Shown here in pieces: positions 44,269 to 58,196 of a stretch of 64,000 nucleotides of DNA. The notes under the pieces were generated by a model. That model was not told the DNA's origin. It was given only the letters and a program-made list of their open reading frames with translations, and made no database searches. This stretch comes from Adiantum capillus-veneris (Eukaryota; Streptophyta; Polypodiopsida; Polypodiales; Pteridaceae), in assembly GCA_014529385.2 (NCBI GenBank), contig CM043971.1, positions 62,042,209 through 62,106,208 of the forward strand, read 5' to 3'. The translations under genes were made by a program, and so were the position numbers. Position 1 is the stretch's first letter. Each line of letters starts with the position of its first letter.

Positions 44269-47200
44269 ATGGCTGACAATAGTAAAGAGAGTGAAATTAA
44301 TGTTGATAGCTTTGATTTTGCTAATGAGCAAGCTACTAATGATGCTCCTATGCTTGTTAACTACCTTGTTTCTAGGCTTCAACAGGCCATGGGCAATCCA
44401 TCCCTCCAAAGTGAAGTGCAACGGTAGCTACGTGCTCATGGGATTCTCCAAACTCCCCACCATGACAAGAGAGTACCTAGGAAGCCTCCTTGCGAGACTT
44501 CCAAAAGAGGCCTGTCTCCGATTCGGGAAGAAGAAGAGGATCCATACGAAGGGCTCAAAAATCTCCTTCTTGAGACGCATCTCTTTCTCAAAGGAGAACT
44601 CAAGAGCCCCCACCAAAAGAACGAGAAAGAAGTGAGTCTCCTGCCACCTCGGCGGAGATGGCTCCACGAAGATGGCGGGAAAAACGCTCTCCATCACCTC
44701 CTAAACGGAGAAGACCATCGCACACCTCTCCACGCCATAATTCAAAGACGGATGATAGAAAACAAGAGAAGAAAAAGGTGAGAAAGAGGTCACCCTCTTC
44801 TCCATCTTCTTCATCCTCTTCCTCTTATGAAGAATGTGATGGTGGAGACATGGAGGACCACGGCAAGAAAAAGGCAAGAAAGAGGTCACCCTCTTCTCCA
44901 TCTTCCTCAAATTTTTCATCTTTGGAAGAAAGCGATGGTGCAACTTTTAAAGCATAAAAAAGAAGAGGCCATATGAAATCCTATGCCACGTGGAAGAGAT
45001 CGTCCAAGCTCAAGAAGTTCAAAGAGGGAGGAAAGAGCATCTCTTTCCTTACCTACGATGGCACCTTTGGTGCTACGGACAAAGTCTTGGCTTTCATCCA
45101 ACAATTCGATGCGCATTTGGAGATGAGGGCTCCACGGAGTCCTCTAAGCTATGCCTGTAGCTATGCATTTTCAAAAGTCCGCCAGACAATGGTGGTCTAG
45201 CCTACGGGCAAACAATGAAGCTTCACAAACATGGAAATCTTTAAGAGCTTCCATCATGAAGTAGTTTTTGGCCATCGATGCCAAAGACAAAGTACTCACC
45301 AAATGGTGAAGCTTGAAGCTCTCTCCCTACAAATCCATTCACAAACCTATAGACAAGTTTTGGGACTTACATCTCAAAGCCATTGTCTTCAAAAGGATGG
45401 ATTTTGGAGAGAAAAAACAACAATTTTGTGCGGGCTTAATTGAAGAAATGGCGGATTATGTTAACTCCCAAAGGCCACGCACCATATCTGCAGTCATACA
45501 CCATACCATGGTGGCTTCACGAATCAATTTCCAAAAAGGGGCTAAGAGAAATCCTAAGCCCACGGAAAACAGGGGTTCTAATGAGCGTAAGGGGAAGGAC
45601 AATGTCCAAAAGTCTCCTAAGGGAAATCCCAATAACAACAAAGCTAAGGAGAAGGGAGTTTACAAAGGCAAAAACAAACTCTCTCCTAAAGAGATTGAGC
45701 GTTATCGCAAGGATAACCGTTGTTTCAAATGCGACGAGCAAGAGCATGCGTACCGCGCTTGTCCCCAAAAGAACACCCGCCATGAACCTCCTAGAGCTAC
45801 CTTGGTCGAAATCCAAGAAGAGGAAGCTCACCACAAAGGATCTCCTCTATGCCATGCTTGGGGAAAGGTAAGAGAACATGATGCTTTTCTTCTCTTTGAC
45901 CCTGGTTCTACTCACAATTCCATATCCACAGAGTTGGCCACCAAGCTAGGCATCCAAGCCTATGAGATGGGAGATGTCCTACCCGCAGATGGTGCTTTCA
46001 AGGGGCAAGAAGCTTCACTCACTCCCTTAATCGGGAAATTGAGGCTCCATGTCCAAAGCTACGTGGACAAAGAGGACTTCTTTATCTCTCCTCTCAAGCA
46101 CGAGGATGTAATCCTAGGGGCACCATGGTTTGATCACATGGCTGCCAATGTTAAATTCCCTGAAAGAAAAATCTACTTTAGGTTCAAGGAAAATGATATG
46201 CACATAGATGCCAAAGAGATGGGTAACACCATAACCATTGTACATACGCAAGCTTTCAATAAGTCAATAAAGAGCTCTATTTCTGTGTACATGATTTTTG
46301 TTAAAGATTCTCAAAATGAACCTAATGCTTTAGCAAAAGAAAATATAAATGATCACAAGGATTTAGAGTTATCCAATTTTCTAAAGGGATTTCAAGATGT
46401 CTTTATTGATGACATCCCTTTTGAACCACCTCCTAAACGAGGCAATGATGACCATGCAATTGAACTTCTTCCAGGAAGTTCACCGCCTAATAAACCTCCT
46501 TATAGAGTTTCTCAAGCTCAACAAAAGGAGATTATGCGGCAAGTACATGAGTTAGTTGAGAAAGGCATGGTTAGGCCTAGCTCATCTCCATTTTGTTCAC
46601 CTGTGTTATTAGTGCAAAAGAAAGACGGCACATATCGTATGTGTGTCGACTATAGAGCACTAAATAGGATCACTATAAAAAATAGGCTTCCCGTTCCACG
46701 GGTAGAAGACCTATTTGATAAGCTACAAGGGTCGACCTACTTTAGTAGGATTGACCTAAAAAGTGGCTACCATCAAATAAGGATAGTTGATCAAGACATT
46801 GTAAAGACTGCATTTTGCACTACATTTGGTCTTTACAAATACATTGTCATGCCTTTTGGTTTGACCAATGCACTAGCCACATTCAACCGCTTGATGGAGA
46901 AGCTATTCAGGCCTCACCGAACCTTTACTGGAGTGTTCTTTGATGATATTATCATCTACAGTAATTCACTAGACGAACACAAGCAACACCTCCAGGTAAT
47001 ATTTCAAGTTCTATGAGATAATAAACTTTATTTTAATCGAAAGAAAAGTGAGTTTTTCTTACAAGAGATTCAATATTTAGGTCACATTATCTCTCAAGAT
47101 GGCATCCAAATGGACCAATCAAAGTTGGAGGTAATAAAAGGATGGCCTAATCCAAGGAATCTTCATGAACTAAGAAGCTTTATAGGTATATGTGCATACT

Positions 47201-49211
47201 ATAAACGCTTCATAGAAAAGTTCTCACTAATAGCAAGACCATTGCATGACCTAACAAAGAAAAACGTTAGGTATACGTAGTCTGCCAAGGAGAACAATGC
47301 TTTTAAAAAGCTTAAAGAAAAGCTTATCTCTCAACCTGTGCTTACACTGCCGGATCTCTCAAAGCCATTTGAGGTCCAATGTGAAGCTTGTGGTGATTGC
47401 CTTGGAGCTGCTTTGCTCCAAGAAGGGCACGCCATAGCCTATGAAAGTCGAAGGCTTGTCCTTGTGGAGCAAGCTTTAGGCATATATGAAAAGGAACTCC
47501 TCGCAGTTCTACATGCCTTAGACTCATGGAAGCACTATTTATTGGGGACTCCTTTCATTCTGCGGACGGATCACCAAAGCCTTAAGTACTTCATGATGTA
47601 GACCAAGCTCTGTGACAAACTGATGAGGTGGGCAAATTTTCTTTTGCAATTTCATTTTCATATTGCTCACATTGCTGGCAAGCATAATCAAGTAGCTGAT
47701 GCACTCTCAAGATGGTTGAGAGTGAATGCGGTTTCCATAGCAACTCACAATGATCTATCTTCTATGATAGATGAGTATGCTATTGATCCCGATTTTAGAG
47801 ATGTGATTTCAGTCCTTGCACTAGGGAAGAAAGAGGAACCATTTACTTTACAAGATGGTTATCTTCTCTATGGCAATAGACTATGCACTACCAACTCACT
47901 ACGTGAGAAAGTAATGTATGAATCTCATGCTCCTCCTTATGCGGGGCATAGAGGGATTCAATCTACCCTAAAAGGGATTGAAACATATTTTTATTGGCCT
48001 ACCATGAAAGCAAACATACAAGAGTATGTTTCTAAATGTGTGGTATGCCAAAAGACAAAGTTTGATAGAGGGAAGCAACCTGGATTGCTTCAACCTTTGC
48101 CAATCCCTAATTCACCATGGGAGAGCATATCCATGGATTTTATCTTTGGATTGCCTAAGTCTATCCATGGGAATATGGAAATAAGGATGATAGTAGATAG
48201 GTTCAGCAAACAAGCTTATTTTATACCTGTCAAAAAGACTATCAAAGCCCATCAAATGGCAACCCTCTTCATATCACAAATCTTCAAGTACCATGGCTTG
48301 ACAATGTCCATAGTGTCAGATAGAGATCCTAGAATGACCAATAATTTCTGGAAGGGTCTCTTTGAGAATTTAGGGACAAGGCTAAACTTCTCTTCGGCCT
48401 ATCACCCCCAAACGGATGGCCAAAGTGAAATAGTTAACCTAATAATTCTTGATCTACTAAAAGCCTATGTAACGGAAGTAGATCAAAGGTCCCAATGGGA
48501 GAAGTACTTATCCTTAGTGGAGTATGCCTACAATAACATTGTATATACTTCCACGGAAAAAGCACCTTCCAAGGTAATTGAGGGAAGATCCAAAAGTCCC
48601 CTACTACTTAAGGTACACAAGAAGATCTTCGCTACATATGAGTATAGCCGAGACCTACAAGAATCTTTCCAAAAGATTAAGGATGCTATCTCTATCTCAC
48701 AGAAAAGGCAAAAGGCTGATGTTGATAAGCACATAAGAGCCCAAGCCTTTAAAGAAAATGATTGGGTCTTGCTTAAATTTCCCAAGGCTCGATTAAGGAC
48801 ACCACTGGCAAGAATCCTACGGGACACCAAAAGTACTCTGCTAAGTTAGCAAAAAGGTACTATGGTCCCTTCCAGATTCTTAGAACAATCAATGAGATGG
48901 CCTATCAACTCAAGTTGCCCAGTCATTGGCTCATACACAATGCTTTCCATGTAAGCCTACTAAAGCCTTACAAAGGAGAGCCACCTCAAGAACCAACTAT
49001 TGAAGACCCATCGGAGATCGAGGACCAAGAAGAGGTACTGCAGCTCGAGTCCATTCTCCGACATGAAGACAAGGTATTAAGAGGTGGTAAGATTATAAAA
49101 CGGTATCTCAAGTTTAAGAACTATCCTTTTGAAGATGCTAGATTGATGCAAGGCACACAATCAAAGGATAACCTAAACCTTGTCAATGCTTACAATGCTT
49201 CCCTAGAGTAA
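44269..49211 (+). pseudogene. plus-strand gypsy gag-pol
   Basis: Gag begins MADNSKESEINVDSFDFAN at 44269; a stop follows at codon 52 and the frame changes several times before 45313. 45313-47016 is open for 567 residues: knuckle CFKCDEQEHAYRAC, protease DPGSTHNSIS, RT SRIDLKSGYHQIRI and FFDDIIIYSNS. Stops then occur at 47014-47016, about 47278 and about 47598, two or three of them where the relatives have Arg, Trp or Gln codons, as expected from C-to-T change. 47623-48849 holds RNase H end and integrase (DFIFGLPKS, GQSEIVN), then a frameshift, and 48897-49211 the chromodomain [19 protein letters not shown]. Inactive. Confidence 0.92.
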
Positions 49212-49565
49212 GCAAATGTACAAATGTTTAACATGAACAAAGTTTTTGTCTTATAAGACTCTCTTTTTCTTTATTGTGCACAAATGTTAAGTAGTATGCA
49301 TGCTTAGAATCAAGTTTGTGGAGACAACGTCTTCCAAACACCAAGTAGAGCTTGTCACTCTACTATGGAAGATTGATAGGAGTAATGCGCAGACATGCTT
49401 GCGGCAGCTTAGGCTCTCAAGCACCAAGTGAATTGGTCATCCATTCTGGAACGATGTCGTAGGGTAAGATAGGGATCCTCTACCCGCTAGGAAAAGGACT
49501 AATGAATAGGCTTTGTCTTCTCTACCCCATAGTCGAGGATGACTATGATTTCAAGAGAGAGGTAA

Positions 49566-49939
49566 TGTAATAATAACTAATATCTAATTTTCCTAAATGA
49601 TTTTCTCACGTTAAACTGATCATTTAATATGGGGAAGTGCTAGGGGAGAGAAAGCTAGAATATTGGTTAAGCTGGCAGACCGGCCATAGTTGGGATCTAA
49701 AGGTGGGAAAATAGGGATTCAAAGGGGGGGCCATATGCAAAAGAGCTATGTGCAACAATGGTTTTCAAAGACCCTAAGGTTCAGCCCATTAAGACTTCCA
49801 AAATGCTAAGGTTCCAAAATTCAAAGGTAAGTCCAAATGGTCAAGCTTAGTGAAATTTGATGCTTTGTGAGTGTACACAAAAGTCTTCAAGACTCCTACA
49901 TAAGAGGGGGCGAGCCCTGTAAGTAGGGGATGAGAGAGA

Positions 49940-50000
<61 letters not shown>

Positions 50001-51979
50001 ATGCAAGCCCCTTTACACAAAGGGCATAGTGGACACATGTCAGCTCCCTAGCCCAGTTGCCCTCAAGGTGTACTCAAATCCTATTGGATGGACATAGAGG
50101 TGGACCAATGTAACGTTTAATGGCCAAGTAACTTGTGTGTAGTTGAAAATAGCATGAACATAGTGAGCATTTCATTAGAATAGATTCCTAATGAGAATAA
50201 CAAGAGTGCTTGGGTGGAGAGAGCAACAAAAAGCATAACACCTAGTTAGATAGCATGAACAATACTTCACATAATCACTCTTATTAGCATAGCTTAACTT
50301 AGTAATTAGCATGGTAGAGGAGATGAGCATGCATTGAAGCTTGGCTCTTGGTTGGATTTGCATCACAAAGCCAAGAGTTGTTGGTGTAGGCCTCCCTTCT
50401 CACACGCTTGGAGTAGGTGGTAAGCTTTATTAAAGCTTGAAGGAGAGAGAGAGTCTTCTTGCTTCACACATAGATTGTCTGTGTGGTGAGTTTCTCTCTC
50501 ATCTTCTACAACTAGGGCTCGCCCCCTCCTATGTAGGGATGCATGAAGACTTTTGGGACACACACAAAGCATCCAATTTCCCTAATGTTTGATCTTTGGA
50601 CACAACCTTTGAATTTTGGAACCATAGCATTTTGGAAGTCTTAATGGGCTGAACCTTAGGGTCTTTTAAGGCCATTGTTGCACAATTCTCTTTTGAAGAT
50701 GCCCCCCCCTTTGGATCACTATTTCCCTCCTTTGGATCCCTACTGTGGCCGGTCTGCAAAACTTAACCAATATTCTAGCTTTTTCTCCCCTGGCACTTCC
50801 CCATATTAAATGATCAGTTTAACATGAGAAAATCATTTAGGAGAATTAGATATTAGTTTTTATGACAACCAATGAGAACTAGGCTAGAGTAAATCTAGTT
50901 TAATTCATTTAAAAACACTCAATAAAAGAACCAATAAGAATTAAGCTCTCTAGAAGACTATTGGACAGTCTCCCAAGGAGTCCAATGAGCATTCAACAAC
51001 CCAATGGCTTGCCTGCTTCCTATTGGCCAGAAGACAAAGGGATCCAATGAAGTTATTTGTATTATTTAATAACCTGAAGCTCTCACAAAAGGGGAAAGGG
51101 GGACACATGTCACATGGCTATCACTTATGCTTCTTAATTATGATTGGCTAAGCTCCGCAAGGTCCAATGGGAAGCCAACAATAGGATTTAGCAAGAGGGG
51201 TCGACCAAGATGAGAGAGGGGGCTGATTTGTGAAGGCATTATCACACACACAAGCACACAATCTCAAGTGTGAAGCAAGAAGACTCTCTCTCTCTCCTTC
51301 TGAAGCTTTAATGGAAAGCTCATCATCACTCCAAGATTGTGAGAAGGGAGGCCTACACCAACAACTCTTGGCTTTGTGATGCAAATCCAACCAAGAGCCA
51401 AGCTTCAATGTGTGCTCATCTCCTCTACCATGCTAATTACTATGCTATGCTAAGCTTTTATGAGTGATTATGTGAGGAGATATACTTCTTTCTCATAAGA
51501 CTACTCCTTCTTCCTCTCAATCTACTCTCATACCCCGCTAGCTCTCACCATCTTCGAAGGTGTGTGAGGTCTTGGGTCTGAGACCGTGAGGGAATTGATG
51601 TTGTGCTTTATAAGTGTTTGCTTAGTGCTTAAAGCTTCCATCTTCATTGCACTAGCTAGTTATTGAAGGAACACAAAGAATTGTATTGTAAAATGTCTCC
51701 CTTGATGGGGGAAACCTATAATACAAAGCCTTTTGGAGGGGGGACCGCTGGAGGGGGGACCGGCTCCATGTAAATCCGATCCTCAATTGTTGTCAATAGC
51801 TTAATTTCTCTCTCTTTTGAAGTATTGTTCATGCCTATCTATCTAGGTGTTATGCTTTTTGTTGCTCTCTCCATCCAAGTACTCTTGCTATGCTCATTAG
51901 GAATCTATTCTAATGAAATGCTCACTATGTCTATGCTATTTTCCGCTACACTCAAGTTTTTGGGCCATTAAATGTTACA
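49566..51979 (+). repeat. 3' LTR of the plus-strand gypsy element, carrying a solo LTR
   Basis: Starts TGTAATAATAACTAATATC and ends AAATGTTACA. Without the insertion 50109-50867 and one ACCAA it would be about 1650 bp, like its partner. A long CA run lies at 49944-49998. 51737-51766 duplicates GGAGGGGGGACCG. Confidence 0.9.
50109..50867 (-). repeat. solo LTR inserted in the 3' LTR
   Basis: Plus strand TGTAACGTTTAATGGCC ... TTTTTATGACA, 759 bp, flanked by ACCAA on both sides (50104-50108 and 50868-50872). It is the reverse complement of the same LTR family it sits in (shares TTAATGGGCTGAACCTTAGG and ACACAAAGCATCCAATTT) but about half the length, so it is an internally deleted variant. No interior sequence remains. 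Confidence 0.88.
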
Positions 51980-51983
51980 ATTC

Positions 51984-52828
51984 AGTAAGCACTTTGTCCT
52001 TTGCATTGCTTGCAAGGAATTGATTCATGATGGAAACTCGTAGAGTTTTCCATGTCTTTGGGGCTTCATCGTTGCCACGAAGGCTAGCCCACCATTGACG
52101 ATGATATTTTTGGAAGTGCATAGCTATATGATGTAGCTTGGAGGACTTCGTGAAGCCCTCGTCTCCAAAGGCCGCTTCAAATGGTTGGATGAAGGCCAAT
52201 ACTTTGTCGCGGTAGCACCAAAGGTGCCATTATAGGTGAGAAAAGAAAAACTCTTTCCTTCCTCTTTGAATTTCTTGAGCTTTTGGGACCTTCGCCATGC
52301 AGGGTAAGATTTGCAATGTCCTCCCCTCTTGTATTCTCTAGGAGAATAGCTATTGCTTTCGTCGGAAGAGGAGGAAGGTGAAGAAGAGGGTGACCTCTTT
52401 CTAACCCTTTTCTTTCTTTCTTTCCTCTCTTCCATTTCAGAGTGACGAGGAGAAGGACTGTGACTGTTTCCTCTTGGGAGGAGTTGGCGATTGTCTAGAC
52501 CGCTGTCTTCGTGGAGCCACATCTTTAGAGGAACTTAGGGATTTGCTACTTCTTGTTCTTTGGATTCCTCCTCTTGTATGGGAGAGAGTCTTATTTTGGG
52601 AGTCTCATCAAGAGGCCTCCTAAGCTCTCTCTCCTCTTGGAGAGGAAGGGAAAACCCATAAGCACGAAGTTGTTGAGTAACTTTGGCTTGCAAAGTAGGG
52701 TTGCCCATAGTTTGTTGCAACCTAGTAACAATATATTTAACAAACATGGGGGCATCATCATTAGCACCTTCATGTGCAAAATCAAAGTCATCAATGTTCA
52801 TTCTACTCTCTTGGTTATTGTCAGCCAT
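51984..52828 (-). pseudogene. outer element gag, N-terminal part
   Basis: From ATG 52826-52828 (MADNNQESRMNIDDFDFAH) the frame is open to 52535, then changes to 52124-52522 (the SR-rich basic stretch and KSYPAWRRSQKLKKFKEEGK) and to 51975-52199 (HFQKYHRQWWASLRGN). Collinear with the inner element. Ends at the ATTC duplication of the plus-strand insertion. Confidence 0.87.
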
Positions 52829-53235
52829 GCTAATTAAACATATGTATAAAATTACTTTGTGCTTTGGGACCCTCAAAAACCTTAGTCACTACTCTTCTTT
52901 ACCTTTGAAAATTAGTCCTCAAGCAGCCACCCCCATGGTTTAGACACTATTGATTGCAAAGACTAGTGGAGAGGGTCTAACATTGCTCGGTTGATTATAG
53001 TTCCTGTTGAGCTTGCTAGTAGCTCAATAATGGTTAAGCCAATGGCAAGCCTCAAGAGACTCCATTATTAAGACTATAGTTCCTCATGGTGTAACTCGAA
53101 CTAAGTCCTTCTCAACCAAGGTAACAGATCCCTGTCCCACTTACCCTATTGCAATAAACAGGCCCAACCTTTCATGGACAACTTAAGGACATCTCTTCTT
53201 AAGCAGAAAAGAGGAACCAATAGCTCTGATACCAA

Positions 53236-53730
53236 TGTAATGGAAATGGCCCATGAACTTTGAGAATAGCGGAATTAAGAGAATTAGAGTGAGAATTTTT
53301 ATGAGACTACTTTGAGAACATAGAGGGTGAACTTAATTAGCGCTAGCAACATAACCATTATACTTATAGTTGATGATCGGATTCATGTGGAGCCGGTCCC
53401 CCCTCCAATAGGTTTTTGTATTATAGATTCTTCCATAAAGAGAGACTTGGCATAATACAATCTTTGTGCTCCTTGTGACCTAGGTGATGCAATGAAGATG
53501 GAAAGCTTCATGCATCACAAGCATAACATAGACTTTGTACAAAGCATAAACCATCCCCGGCCTCAGTCTCATGGCCTCAAACACCTTCAAAGGTGGAGAG
53601 AGCTAATGGGGAATGAGGGTAGGGTAGAGGAAGAAGAAACATTTCTAGGAGAAAGAATTAGTTCCTCACTTATCATCACTCTTCTTGCTAGCATACATAA
53701 TAGCATAGTAATGAAGATGGAGAAGATGGC
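53236..53730 (-). repeat. 5' LTR of outer element, first half
   Basis: TGTAATGGAAATGGCCC as in the 3' LTR, one base from the primer site (53223-53234). A stretch corresponding to about 22790-22845 is deleted near 53370. Ends at GAGAAGATGGC, where the TIR element begins; the LTR resumes at 58197. Confidence 0.85.
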
Positions 53731-53956
53731 GGGGCTTTCCAATCAACGAGCAAAGAAAACCGAGCGAAGCCAATTTTTGAGCAAATATGCACAACACCCT
53801 TGACAAATTGACGTGAGTTCAAGGTAAATTGAAGAAAATACTCATGTCATTGATATTCTGATAATCATTGCACAACCAAAACATCAAAGCAATTAATGTC
53901 CACCACATAACGTAAAAGGTGTTTAAGATTTATAGTGACAATTAAATCTAAATAGT

Positions 53957-54055
53957 AAAAATCCATTAAACCCACGAAGTCAACACACTTGTCAAGGAGA
54001 AAAATCCATTAAACCCACGAAGTCAACACACTTGTCAAGGAGAAAAATCCATTAG
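53957..54055 (+). repeat. 43-bp tandem repeat, 2.3 copies
   Basis: AAAAATCCATTAAACCCACG ... GTCAAGGAG repeated at a period of 43 (the TCCATT step is at 53962, 54005 and 54048), third copy partial. Subterminal position in the TIR element. Confidence 0.85.
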
Positions 54056-55320
54056 GAAATCAAACCTGACATTCAATTTTATTTTTTCTCAAAAAAACAC
54101 TAAAGTCCAACTGGCCCCTCACATGTGAACCCGTTGCAGAGGTAGGGTTTTCTTCTTGGACAAGCACTCTTTGTGTAGACCTCTCTATTCAAAGTACTCT
54201 CTTTTGACTACCTCTCTGTTCAATGCTTCTCTCCCATCTCGCTTCATTTGTCTTCATCTCACCTAGCTCATGAGATCTTCTCTAATAGCTCTCAGATCGA
54301 CAGTGGTGTCGCTCGGTCCATTGTAGCCTAGCCCTACTCAGCTTTGCATGTCGTCACAGCTCAACCTCGTAAAACTCGACTCCTCTCAACCCGGCACCTC
54401 TCAAACCAGGTTCAACCTATAAGATTATTCATGATATGTGGAAGGCAAGGCCAAGGAATGTCCTTGTAATTTGGTGTTGAAGAGTCGCACCTAGTGATGT
54501 GACAATGTGTGAGGAGATTGAGCCTTGATCTACGGAAGGCCATATGAATGAGCAATGCAAGACGCATCCACGAATGTGTCATCCAAGATGTCCATGTCAA
54601 AGAGGGACATGGGCATTGTGTACGTAGATGACGCCGGCGGGCGTGGATGTCATCCAAGAGCAAGTCGCCAACGCAGCACAACACCCTGACATTGGATGCC
54701 ACGTCAAGGGCCATGTTGAACCATTGCCTTGCAAGGCCACTGTGGGCAATCTGCAGCAGTAGGATGCCAGGTGGCAATTTTGGAGAATGGCCACGTCAGT
54801 GAAAGAGTTGTCTCGCATCACAAACAAAGCAATGGATAAAGGAAGCTTCACACTCATGAGGCGATGCAGGAGGAGGAGCTGAAGTGGACAATGACAAACT
54901 CACAATTTATGAAGATTTGGCACATGTCAGCTCTTTGTGTATCGGAGCAAACATTCATTAGTGTAAATGTGGTCCTGGGCGAATGCCACCGGCAAATGGT
55001 TTCTTCACACTATTATTCTTCTTATCAATAGGGCATGCCAATTTTTGAAAGTGGGATTATGGAAAGGAATCTGGCCCCGAGGACTTGAGGCAAAAAGCGG
55101 GGTTGCCTACTTGACAACACCCAATTCACGGGATATGCTCATCACGCTTGACAAAATGCGCAGAGAGAGATCTATCTCTATTTCTTTGCACATGCGCTCA
55201 AAGTAAAAGATCTGTGTGTGCGCGTGCGCCCGCGCCTTCGGAACGGGACCTTGCATCTCTCTCCCTCTCTCATGGTGGCCAAGGGACCTGCGGTTGCATC
55301 TGAGCAGCCTGGAGGAGGAG

Positions 55321-55420
<100 letters not shown>

Positions 55421-58196
55421 GACATGCGTGGAGTGGTCGCTCTTTATCTCTATTAGACGATCTGGCGTGGGTGCTGCGGCTATGTTATCGTCAATATTTG
55501 CGTCATGACGTACTCGTGACAGAATAAGCGCTGCCAGGATTAATCAAGTAATACCTCGTGTGAGGTAGTATGCCTCTTTGTGTGAGCTAGCATGCTCGAA
55601 AGTGCTTTCTCAGCTATTCACGGCCTCGCTAAGCTCTTTGGAGATCCACCATGCCTCCCCATGCTTGGTGCCTATAGGCCCACATCGCCTCCCTCAGTGC
55701 ATGTAGTCGTTTGCACAACTGCAATGTCTTCCTCGCTGTCTGCCTCGACGCATGTTGGTGAGTATGCATTGGTTTCAGGTAATGGTGTCATAGATGCAGA
55801 GAATTTGTCATAGAAGCTGAAATGCCTGCTCCCACATCCAATTCTTTGACAGACAGAAGAAAGTATCGCTCTTAGTCTCACTCCAAACGGAGTATTTTTG
55901 AAGCTGCAATTGAAACCCTAAGCCACCAGAAGTTGCCTCCACCTCAATGTTTGCTGCAATTGAAACCCTCGGCTGCCAGAAGTCGCCTCAAGCTTAACCG
56001 TCTGTAGCTGTCGTAACCAGTTCGCGCCGGCGCGGACTGGTTCCAGCAGCATTCGCAAGCACTATTGCTTTCCGGCCTGGTGTCACCATCGCTCTAGCCG
56101 ATAGGTTTAGCCGACAGGTTTTGCTGTAGTTGCTACCCTCAATCGTCAGCTGTTGCCTCCACCTTAGCCCTATATAATTAGCTATCAAAACCGCGCGCGG
56201 ACTGGTTCCAACAACATTCAAGTATTTGCTACACAAATTTATGGGATCATTTAACAAGTGCAAGGACAATGGCCATGCCGGGTCTGAAGGCGATGGCGAT
56301 GCCGGGGTTTTTATATTTTTTTAAAGAAAAAACTACCAAAATACCCCTCCCAAGCCTACATAACCAACTCGAATTCTAGTTTTAGCATCTTATATGATAG
56401 ACAATTAGTTTTCTTGTGAAACGCTACAAAAAATTATTTTTTTGGAGAAATTTGTTATTTTGGGAATTTTGGAAAATTTGAAGGGTATTTTGGGAATTTA
56501 TGACAAAATAATGGGGGGTAATTTGGAAGATTTTTGGAATTTGAGGGGTATTTTGGGAATTTCCTCAAATTGAAGAAGTGTTTTGGTAATTAATTTCTCT
56601 TTTTTCAAATCAAATTATTGCAATAAAGCTACTCTAAACTAGTCTACACTGAAAGGCCCTCACTTCTTTATGCCGGGCTAGGGCTATTGATGATAATTTC
56701 AAGTGGTATTATGGTCGTTGTGATTTAATACCTAGATGGCACCTTAGACGGCCGCCTCAAATGGAAATTGGGTGAAGTTGCTTTTGCAGAGTTGGAGCTA
56801 CCGTAGTTGTAGAGAGCACGACTATTTTATCGACGGCTATATATTTGTAGGGCGAGGCAAGATGTAATCTGCAACGGTGATAAGGATTGGTGAGGGGCAA
56901 CAATACATACAAGAAAGGGGCCAATGACGCAGTAGTAGATTTCCAACCCTTGTAGCAGTTGATTTTGATAGGAGTAGCTAAGGAATGGGGAGATTAGATA
57001 TGTTGGATAGTTTGCTCATAGCGGACAAGCTATTTAGCCTTATACTCGTGCAAAGAGGAAGTTATCCACCAAGTTAGATATCATCACTGAAAAAGTGAGT
57101 TCCATCCTTCTCATTGACTTATAATGCAGAACCAGTGGGGAGAAGTAGAAAGATTGTGTTGTTTAAGTGGGGCATGGAATGGCTAGCTCTGTTGGTTTTC
57201 TAGGGGGGATTATTGTTGTTTTAACTAGATTATGTGTAACACTAGGCTATACATGGCTCTAGGTAAACTTTATAAAAGCACAACTAATTGAAACGCCCAA
57301 AATAACGAGATAAATTGTAGACAACGATAATGCGACTATAATACCACTTGGGGTTGTCATCAATAGCAGCAACCCAAAATGGAGAGATGGCCTTTGCAAC
57401 CCTTTGAAATAGCACTCATTATTTGCATCGGGTAAAAATACACTAATTTTGATTTTTTGTGAACACTATGCAAGAGAATGACAGATTTGTGGCTCGTTAT
57501 AAATGAGAAAAATATTGAAACGTAGGCTATAATCTTGAACAACAAAGATCAGATATAGCGGTACATAGGCTAAGTTTAGATGAAGGCATGAGGCTCACAA
57601 AGGGTGGACGTCGGTGCATAGAAAGGTCTAACGTCCCAAAATTTCCTATTGGCTGTTTTGTTAGCCACATCTTTGCTTTATAATTTCTTGAAGCTCTGTG
57701 TTCTCACTTCCTGCACAAATGCATGATGGAAGACCATTGTTTATGAGGGAACCCCCAAGAATTGGTAGGCATGACAACTTGCTTTGCCAATCAAAGCAAG
57801 AGACATAGAGGAAACACATCTATGTCCCTAGGATAGCAAAGAAATAATCCTTCTCTCTCATTGGCTATAGTTGTCCTATCAGCACCCCATGGACACATAT
57901 GTAGCCTGTTTGTTTTCCCATTGTGCCCAAAAGAATCCCACATTGCCCCACAAATCCCTTATCCTTCCATAGCTGCCATGGCTCTTGTTGAGGGACTCAC
58001 TCGTTTTTTTTTTCACTCAAAAAAACTTGATCGCACTTGTGTTACACACATATAATCCAAATACACCACTCCCTAGAGGTGGAACTTGAATAGTTGATTT
58101 TTCCAAGGAAAACTTCAAATGATCTATCTATTTATTCATTCATTTGCTCGGATTATCCTTTGCTCGGAAAATCTCGCTCGCCACACGGTAAGACTC

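Larger units (their letters stand above)
42250..51979 (+). mobile_element. plus-strand chromodomain gypsy element, decayed
   Basis: 5' LTR 42250-43857 (TGTCATAATAACTAATATC ... AAATGTTACA, 1608 bp), primer site TGGTATCAGAGC at 43859, gag-pol 44269-49211, 3' LTR 49566-51979 (2414 bp, enlarged by a 759-bp solo LTR plus duplicated target). ATTC flanks both ends, a 4-base match. It lies in opposite orientation to its host element and to the inner copy. Gag has a stop and frame changes; pol has several stops. Confidence 0.92.

Noticed and set aside
54412-54777. 121-codon open frame on the minus strand as a transposase
   Set aside because: No DDE motif, zinc finger or recognisable block; overlapping frames of similar length exist.
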